DNA from: Tilletia caries
Lineage: Eukaryota; Basidiomycota; Exobasidiomycetes; Tilletiales; Tilletiaceae
Assembly: GCA_032718865.1 (NCBI GenBank)
Contig: JALUTQ010000037.1
Span: 992,001 to 1,056,000 of the forward strand
Length of the DNA: 64,000 nt
Direction: 5' to 3'
Below the pieces are notes generated by a model. It saw only the letters and a list, made by a program, of their open reading frames with translations. It was not told the origin of the DNA and searched no databases. Each line of letters opens with the position of its first letter. Within the stretch, counting starts at the first letter, position 1. This document shows positions 58,130 to 64,000 of this stretch, piece by piece. The translations under genes and the position numbers were made by a program.

Positions 58130-59500
58130 GTCTTGCACCACCTTGGAGAAGGGAGGCGTGCTGCGGCGGTGGCCTGAGTCCAGCTTGTCGGCAACGCGAC
58201 GATGAAGAGTTCTGGGGAGGAGTGTCCATAGATAGGCGCGGGTGGAGCAGACGAGTGAGATGAGTTAGATCGAGGTAGAGAGGGACGTAACCAGAGACCA
58301 GGACGCACCTCCCGATGGCTCGTGGAAGTGCCGATTGGGGCGATGAGGGAATGTGGTGATGAGGATCCTAGGTACTGCTAAGACGTCGAGTCCGAACAGA
58401 AGCTCGACGCCTTGGCCCTGGATTGAGAATAGGGAGAGAAGATGGGGTCAGCCGGCGAACCTGAAACTGAATGCTGCTGTCCTGCTCCGTCTGCTGGTCT
58501 GATGCAATGCGCTTGTGGTAGAGAAGGAGTAGGTTGTGCGGGTGGTTCGGGAGCATATTCCACGATGCGAACTCGTCGGTGGGCTGCTGCTGGGAGGGGA
58601 TTACCAGAATGTAGCGTTAGACCGTCAGTAATCAATGAAGGGGAGAGTCAGCAAGGAGAGCTCAACATGAAGAGACGCTCCTTCCCGCCGTCGACTTTCG
58701 CCGCAGCAGCAACCGATGGATTCTCATCCCGCATTCCAGAGCCAATGGCGTCCACCGCCTTCGCCTCCGCCACGACCAACAGACCGCGATCGACCGACAA
58801 CTCCGGCATGCCAATGCCATCGAACTCGCCCTTCGCAAGCCGGATCATCGGCGCCGGCAGCAGACCCAAACACCCGCGTCCTCCTCCTCCTCCGGCAGCG
58901 CTCTCCTCCTTGTTCTCCTCGTCTTCGTCCGGTTCGATGATTGGCGCGGCATGTATGGTGTAGAGCGCAAAGTGCCAAAGAGGGCGCCAAGTGCGTAGAG
59001 GACGAGTACGCGAATGGGAGAGTCGGCCGGGGAGAGATCGCGTGCTTTGCCCTTGTCGTTTTCTGGGGTCTTGACGTGGGAATGCTGCGGGTGGGTCGTG
59101 AGGAATTGGAGGAAGGGGGTGAAATGCTCTGCAGGAGGGAAGCAAGACAGATAAGCACATTCTTTCTGCTGTGGAAAGGGAAGACGAGAGTAGGTGGTAG
59201 CACTCACCACTGAACAAAGCGGCGACGAGCGCGATTCCTCCAATGCGCTCTCTCCTGCCTTCGCCAAAGACGAACCAAACCCTGGCCCACCCGCTCTTCT
59301 CACACAGCTGAACAAAGCCAGCATACGTCCTTTCCCCGCGCGCAAAGGCGTGGAGCAAGTCGAAGATGTCGGCACGGAGGGCGAGCAGGAGACCGGGTGC
59401 TGGGCGTGCGTGTGCTTCATGCACATGGAGAAGCGGGGAGGAGCCAAAGCCAGAGTCAGCTGATCGCATGGAGAGCTCAGCTGTCAGCACGAAGAGAGGA
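58130..59500 (-). pseudogene. Multi-exon gene relic, weakly SNAP43-like
   Basis: The minus strand reads LRADIFDLLHAFARGERTYA and GFVQLCEKSGWARVWFVFGE up to an intron at about 59210. After a CTCCTGCAG acceptor (59132) come EHFTPFLQFLTTHPQ and PIRVLVLYALGALFG. One base is lost there, and HFALYTIHAAPIIEPDEDEE continues in another frame. Later exon-like pieces are FASWNMLPNHPHNLLLLYHK, QGVELLFGLDVLAVPRILIT and VADKLDSGHRRSTPPFSKVV. The spacing of the first blocks recalls the SNAPc subunit SNAP43 (snRNA promoter factor), but this is a weak resemblance. The internal frame break is seen directly. Confidence 0.45.
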
Positions 59501-60403
59501 GTTAGCAAGAAATAGGACAACGTCATCCTAAATCAGAAGGTTAAAGGACACGGGAAGAATGGGAGAAGGGTCAGTTGTGATGCACGACCGAGACGAGTCG
59601 TGACTCGTGAGTTGAAGCCTGAAGCCGGAAGTAAGAGACGCAGAGGATGAAGGCAAGAACTAGAGATCGCCTAGAGATCGCCCATAGTAGCTGTTCCTTG
59701 TACTGCTTCCGAACGACGGAGGCGAGGCGCGGGACAGCAACGACGGCAGGGTTGGGGATTGTGAGCTCTGCAGGAGGGAAGCAAGACAGATAAGCACATT
59801 CTTTCTGCTGTGGAAAGGGAAGACGAGAGTAGGTGGTAGCACTCACCACTGAACAAAGCGGCGACGAGCGCGATTCCTCCAATGCGCTCTCTCCTGCCTT
59901 CGCCAAAGACGAACCAAACCCTGGCCCACCCGCTCTTCTCACACAGCTGAACAAAGCCAGCATACGTCCTTTCCCCGCGCGCAAAGGCGTGGAGCAAGTC
60001 GAAGATGTCGGCACGGAGGGCGAGCAGGAGACCGGGTGCTGGGCGTGCGTGTGCTTCATGCACATGGAGAAGCGGGGAGGAGCCAAAGCCAGAGTCAGCT
60101 GATCGCATGGAGAGCTCAGCTGTCAGCACGAAGAGAGGAGTTAGCAAGAAATAGGACAACGTCATCCTAAATCAGAAGGTTAAAGGACACGGGAAGAATG
60201 GGAGAAGGGTCAGTTGTGATGCACGACCGAGACGAGTCGTGACTCGTGAGTTGAAGCCTGAAGCCGGAAGTAAGAGACGCAGAGGATGAAGGCAAGAACT
60301 AGAGATCGCCTAGAGATCGCCCATAGTAGCTGTTCCTTGTACTGCTTCCGAACGACGGAGGCGAGGCGCGGGACAGCAACGACGGCAGGGTTGGGGATTG
60401 TGA
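59126..60403. repeat. 639-base perfect tandem duplication
   Basis: Positions 59126-59764 and 59765-60403 are identical wherever I compared them, including an 89-codon open frame present in both. The duplicated unit carries the 5' exons of the relic gene. The left junction is at the exon border at 59126, so copy 2 is cut off from the rest of that gene. Sequence just right of copy 2 (60391-60455) also resembles 54944-55000. Confidence 0.9.
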
Positions 60404-60611
60404 CTGGTGACTGGTGACTGGTGAGGGACTAGGGAGTGAGTAGGGGGAAAGGAGCAGGCAGCGTTGAAGGGAGAGGCGAGCGAGGCGAGAAGTCGGGAGA
60501 GCGCAGTGTTTATGGACGATAATCTGCGCGATCGATCATATCGAACATTGGGGGATAGAATGGTCAATATTCAGTGACAACTCTGTTTGATGTAGCATTG
60601 AGGACTCACCA

Positions 60612-63050
60612 TCACGACAAGGCCTTTCTCTTTCCTTTGTCACCACTCTTGATCGTGCCTTCGACAGGCAAGTCGCCTTTGGCTTGACGAAGCTGAGTCG
60701 CTGAAATCTCGATCTTGCCTGCGTCCATCGCAGCGGTGAGGGCTTTGCGGAACTCGTCGACCTTTGCTTTCGACCGAACCTCGATTCCCCCCAGCTCGCA
60801 AAGGGTGAGGCACGCTTTCTTGCTGAGACTCTGCGGAAAGACAAAGGAGAGATAAGTATACTGACGACGGTAATGTAAACGAGATGCTCACCTTCACAAC
60901 GGTCTCGTCGACGATTCCGTTATCCAGCAGCTTCTTGACCCGAACGCGAGGCTTCTTGTCAGCAGTGGGCGGTTCTGCCAGCTTCTTGGCAGTAGCGGGC
61001 TTCTCTGAAGGTCCAGCTTCGGTTGCCTCTTTCTCGACATTGGAAACGTCGACCGTGAGAGCGAAAGCGACGACGATGAGGTTTGACACCTGTGACAGAT
61101 GGGTGACGACGATAGGACCGGGCTTGCTTCCTGCTTGGCGAAGTTGCTCCTTGGCCATCGCCCAGATTCGGAGGAGAGCTGCGAGCAGACGGAGAGCGTT
61201 CTTGATGCTGCCGTATGTCTTGATGTCACGGAGAGCCTCGTGGTGGTTCCATTTTCCGATCTCGTTGTGACCGAAAGTAGCTCCCATCTTGTCCTCACGG
61301 TCGTCGTCCTCTTCGTCTGGAGGGGAAGCAGCTTCGAGCCCTGAGAGCCATCGCCTGTACTCCTCGTCTCCGTCGCCTTTTGGATCCGGTCCGCAGCTGA
61401 CGGCACGACGAAGAGAATCCACGGCGGCTTGTATGTTTGACAGGCAAACCGAATCCAGCGCGCTGTATCGCGAGTCGAGGGAGTTTTGAAGGCCTACCAC
61501 AGTCGACTGGACGAGCTGAGCTGAATCCTCGGCAACGATATCCGCGACAGCAGCAGATATGGCGGAAGGCGGTAGCGTACGAGGCATGGATGACAGGGGA
61601 GCGTCATCAGAGATGGTCGGAGGACGTGTCGGGATGATGATCTTCTTTCGAGGCACCGAGCGGTCAACTTGGAAGAAAGCAATAGAGCAGTGAGCAATGC
61701 GTATTCCTCAGCACAAACATCTACTCATTACTCATTCACTCACCGTCTGCAGTAGTGTCTTCGTTACTAGGCTTCTGTGGAAGCACCAGCGATGGTACTG
61801 CAAGCGCACAGAGAGAGAAACCATTGATGAATTCATCAGTCCAATTGAATGCATAGATGAGCACTCACAATCTGAGCTTGGAGCAGTCACCGAGCTGCTG
61901 GACTCCTGTCGAGAGGGAGCTTGAAGTTCTGAAAAGGATATAGAAAGAGTCTTGAGTATGTCTGAACCACATGCAATGCACTGGCCAGTGATCGGGTGTT
62001 TCACTCACTGTTCGCATCAGGTTCCCTGAAAGAAGGATCTTTGGTGTTGCTGATGTTGCTGAGCATTTGTCGAGAGGTTCCTGGCGCTGCCTCGCGTTGA
62101 GAAGAGAGCGGAAGTCAACCAAGTAGTGCATACATTGACAGTTGACACATCTACTAGCATACATGCACCGAAAGCTTCAGAGACTCACCAATCGCAGTAG
62201 TCCCCGTATCGCTGTCGTCGGCGTCCGCGAACTCGTCGTCGATGACAGAGTCGTTGATGAGAGTCGACTTCTTACCGTGAGTGATCTTTGGCTTCTTGAC
62301 TTGCACGTCGGGACTGGTCGACGCGTTTCGCTTCTTGACCGGGGACGATTGCTTTGAAGGCAATGGAGTGGGTATGGTCGAAGAGGAGGAGCTGGAATGA
62401 GTAGCCTCGTCCTTTCGCTGGGTCGTAAGCTTTGCCTTCAGATGCAGTTCGATGCACTTCAGAGCCTTGTAGTGTTGACTGCATTTCTTCAGTGCGGGAT
62501 GACGAGCCTCGACCGAGTCGCAAATCTTGATGAGCAGATGCAAGTGTCGGCTACTCCAAAACTTGAAGTTGCGGACCATCTTGTCCTGATACGCGGGTAT
62601 CTTGTAGTCGTTGAGTGTAAGACACTCCTGACGGATGTCGGTCTCGATTGCCGTCATCTCCTCCTCGCTGATGGGGGACCCATCGTTGTTGACGAGGATG
62701 TCCTTCTTGCCGAAGTTCAGGTGGACCTTCTTCGCGTCCTCCTTGGTCCATCGCAGGCATCGACGTTGCGCCTCCGTCATCCCATCTCCGCCCACGTTGC
62801 TTGCGGAAGATCCTGTGGGAATTTGATCGTCGGAACCGGGACTCAATGCTTGGTTGCTGTTGCTTGAGCCAGAAGGAGGCGGCGGCATCGGTATGTTGGG
62901 GAATGTTGCGGGAGGGTAAGCCATGGTCGTCTGCGTAGCTTGTCCGCTCGGAAGTTGCTGTGAAATGGTGCCGGCTGCTTGTCGTAAAGCGGGATGGTTC
63001 AGAATGACCTCGAGAGGAACCCCTGCAATCTGCTCTTGAGTCCAGTTCAT
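60612..63050 (-). CDS. 682-residue protein of unknown family
   Basis: Six exons (minus): 62189-63050, 62009-62086, 61869-61928, 61744-61797, 60892-61667 and 60612-60830. All joins keep frame and have GTGAG donors. The N terminus (NWTQEQIAGVPLEVILNHP) leads to a Pro/Ser linker. A folded-looking domain follows at about residues 95-200: RRCLRWTKEDAKKVHLNFGK, SPISEEEMTAIETDIRQECL, KMVRNFKFWSSRHLHLLIKI. Next is a basic, NLS-like stretch (SPVKKRNASTSPDVQVKKPK). The second half has EIGKWNHHEALRDIKTYGSI and IVVTHLSQVSNLIVVAFALT, and a Lys-rich C terminus (KSGDKGKRKALS). No known domain recognised. Intact, in contrast to the decayed genes beside it. A chromatin or mobile-element-associated role is only a guess. 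Confidence 0.75.
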
Positions 63051-63540
63051 GCCTGTCTATATGATATGGGAGGATGGAGGGAAAGATGATGCTGTCGGCA
63101 AGAGAGTATGTAGGGTTGCTATGGAAGTGATGTGGATGATGGTAAGTGTAAATGTAACTGTAAGGGTAAGTGTGTGAGTGGTGGTGAGATGGAAGCATGA
63201 GCATTGAGGATCGAGACGTGTATGTATGCACTCATCACTGAACACATAGCATTCAGCACACTCACCACTCTGGTTGTCGTAGCCCCACAGTCTACAATGA
63301 ACGTCAGTCGCCTGCTCCTGCGCAATGAGAACGTTTCTGGGGTCTGGACTGTTGTAACGAACAGCCAGAAGTCAATGGCTGACTGAGCGTGAGATGACTA
63401 GCCAGACGCAAGTAGATGCAATGTATGCGTTCACCAACCAACAAAGAACCAGATGACGATCACACAAGCCAACGAGCATGCATCGAGTATCGACAGTCGA
63501 TTTCAAAGCGTCCAAGGTCAGGGGGTCAGAGGTATGCGGT
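63051..63540. other. Intergenic spacer (490 bases)
   Basis: Upstream of the 682-residue gene and 3' of the partial gene at the right edge. It contains GTAA/GTGT-rich simple sequence near 63140-63180 and nothing else I can name. Confidence 0.5.
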
Positions 63541-64000
63541 CTACTCATCATCGCCGCCCAGCCACGCCAACTTGCGGATGATGTATATGAGCCCGCCCAT
63601 TTCAACCACTCCTACCAATGCTCGGATCGACTCGGCGCGCATGAGCCCCACATTGTCGGCCCAAGTGCCCCTGACGATTCCGCCTCCGTCATCGACGATC
63701 TCCAGTTTGCGCATGATAACGAAGACGTGCCTGCCGTCGAAGACATGCCTGCCGTGTTGAACTTCGCCGTCCCGGTCTTGTCCATCGGTGCACACGAAGT
63801 GCAAAGCTTCTCCGTAGATCAGGCCTTCTGGAGTCATGGCGGAGAATCGACATGCCTTCCTTGATCTGTCGGACTCGATTCGACTGCCTCGCACACTGGC
63901 CTGCCGAGTTCCTACTCGTGCTGGAAGGACCAACTTGCCGCGACGGATCAGAGGCGGACAAGGTGTCGGAATCAGGCCAAGCTGCTGATATTGTTGGATT
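63541..64000 (-). CDS. Unrecognised gene, C-terminal part (runs off right edge)
   Basis: The minus-strand frame is open from the window edge to the stop at 63541, about 153 codons with no start needed inside. It includes LIRRGKLVLPARVGTRQASV, MTPEGLIYGEALHFVCTDGQ, GRHVFVIMRKLEIVDDGGGI and the end GGLIYIIRKLAWLGGDDE. The alternation of short hydrophobic strands looks like a small beta-rich domain. It recalls, loosely, C-terminal regions of large fungal DNA-transposon proteins, but no transposase motif is in view. Function unknown. Confidence 0.55.
   Translation of the reverse strand, partial: IQQYQQLGLIPTPCPPLIRRGKLVLPARVGTRQASVRGSRIESDRSRKACRFSAMTPEGLIYGEALHFVCTDGQDRDGEVQHGRHVFDGRHVFVIMRKLEIVDDGGGIVRGTWADNVGLMRAESIRALVGVVEMGGLIYIIRKLAWLGGDDE

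Noticed and set aside
58442..58963. 173-codon plus-strand open frame
   Set aside because: Antisense to exon-like pieces of the relic gene and without recognisable features.

Overview
The window is nuclear DNA from a fungus, most probably a basidiomycete and perhaps a smut-lineage (Ustilaginomycotina) yeast or plant associate. The kingdom is clear from the genes: RAVE subunit Rav1, Prp16, a Hal2-type nucleotidase, a gephyrin-type molybdenum cofactor protein, histone H4 with introns, and Ser/Thr-rich surface proteins. Genes are tightly packed, GC-rich and cut by short GT-AG introns of about 50-100 bases. The phylum is an inference from intron density and gene style. Gene models here were assembled by hand: exons were joined at GT/AG sites, and each full model was checked to give a total length divisible by three and one open frame.

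Positions 1-43.9 kb are an ordinary, intact housekeeping region. In order: partial zinc alcohol dehydrogenase, FMN ene-reductase, RAV1, a J-domain protein, a small membrane protein, beta-carbonic anhydrase with a 5-base microexon, a MogA-MoeA fusion, a 1489-residue low-complexity protein, a membrane-anchored acid sphingomyelinase, histone H4, PRP16, an unusually long MUS81, a GPI-type surface protein, an AIG1/FAR-17a membrane hydrolase, HAL2, a P-loop polynucleotide-kinase-like protein and EXO5. DNA repair and chromatin genes are frequent (H4, MUS81, EXO5, kinase). The MUS81 and EXO5 upstream regions share an identical 15-base CGCGT repeat, and the H4 promoter carries four ACGCGT boxes, which suggests common S-phase control.

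Positions 43.9-60.5 kb are an accessory, repeat-rich island that still contains a few intact genes. It starts with a foldback element at 44.1-44.5 kb and an ARA2-like aldo/keto reductase (45.1-47.5 kb). A small secreted protein follows between two copies of a MITE with palindromic ends; one copy has cut off the end of that protein. Next is a three-level nest of transposons (49.4-51.1 kb). From about 51 to 60.5 kb lies a graveyard of core genes, all on the minus strand: SEC1 (internally deleted, with a nonsense codon and an hAT element carrying a perfect 8-base target duplication), a TRAPPC2L-like gene, NADP-glutamate dehydrogenase (5' third lost, two frameshifts), and a possible SNAP43-like gene with a 639-base tandem duplication. 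Intact copies of the essential ones must exist elsewhere if the organism is viable.

Positions 60.6-64 kb hold an intact 682-residue lineage-specific protein and the 3' end of another unrecognised gene that runs off the window.
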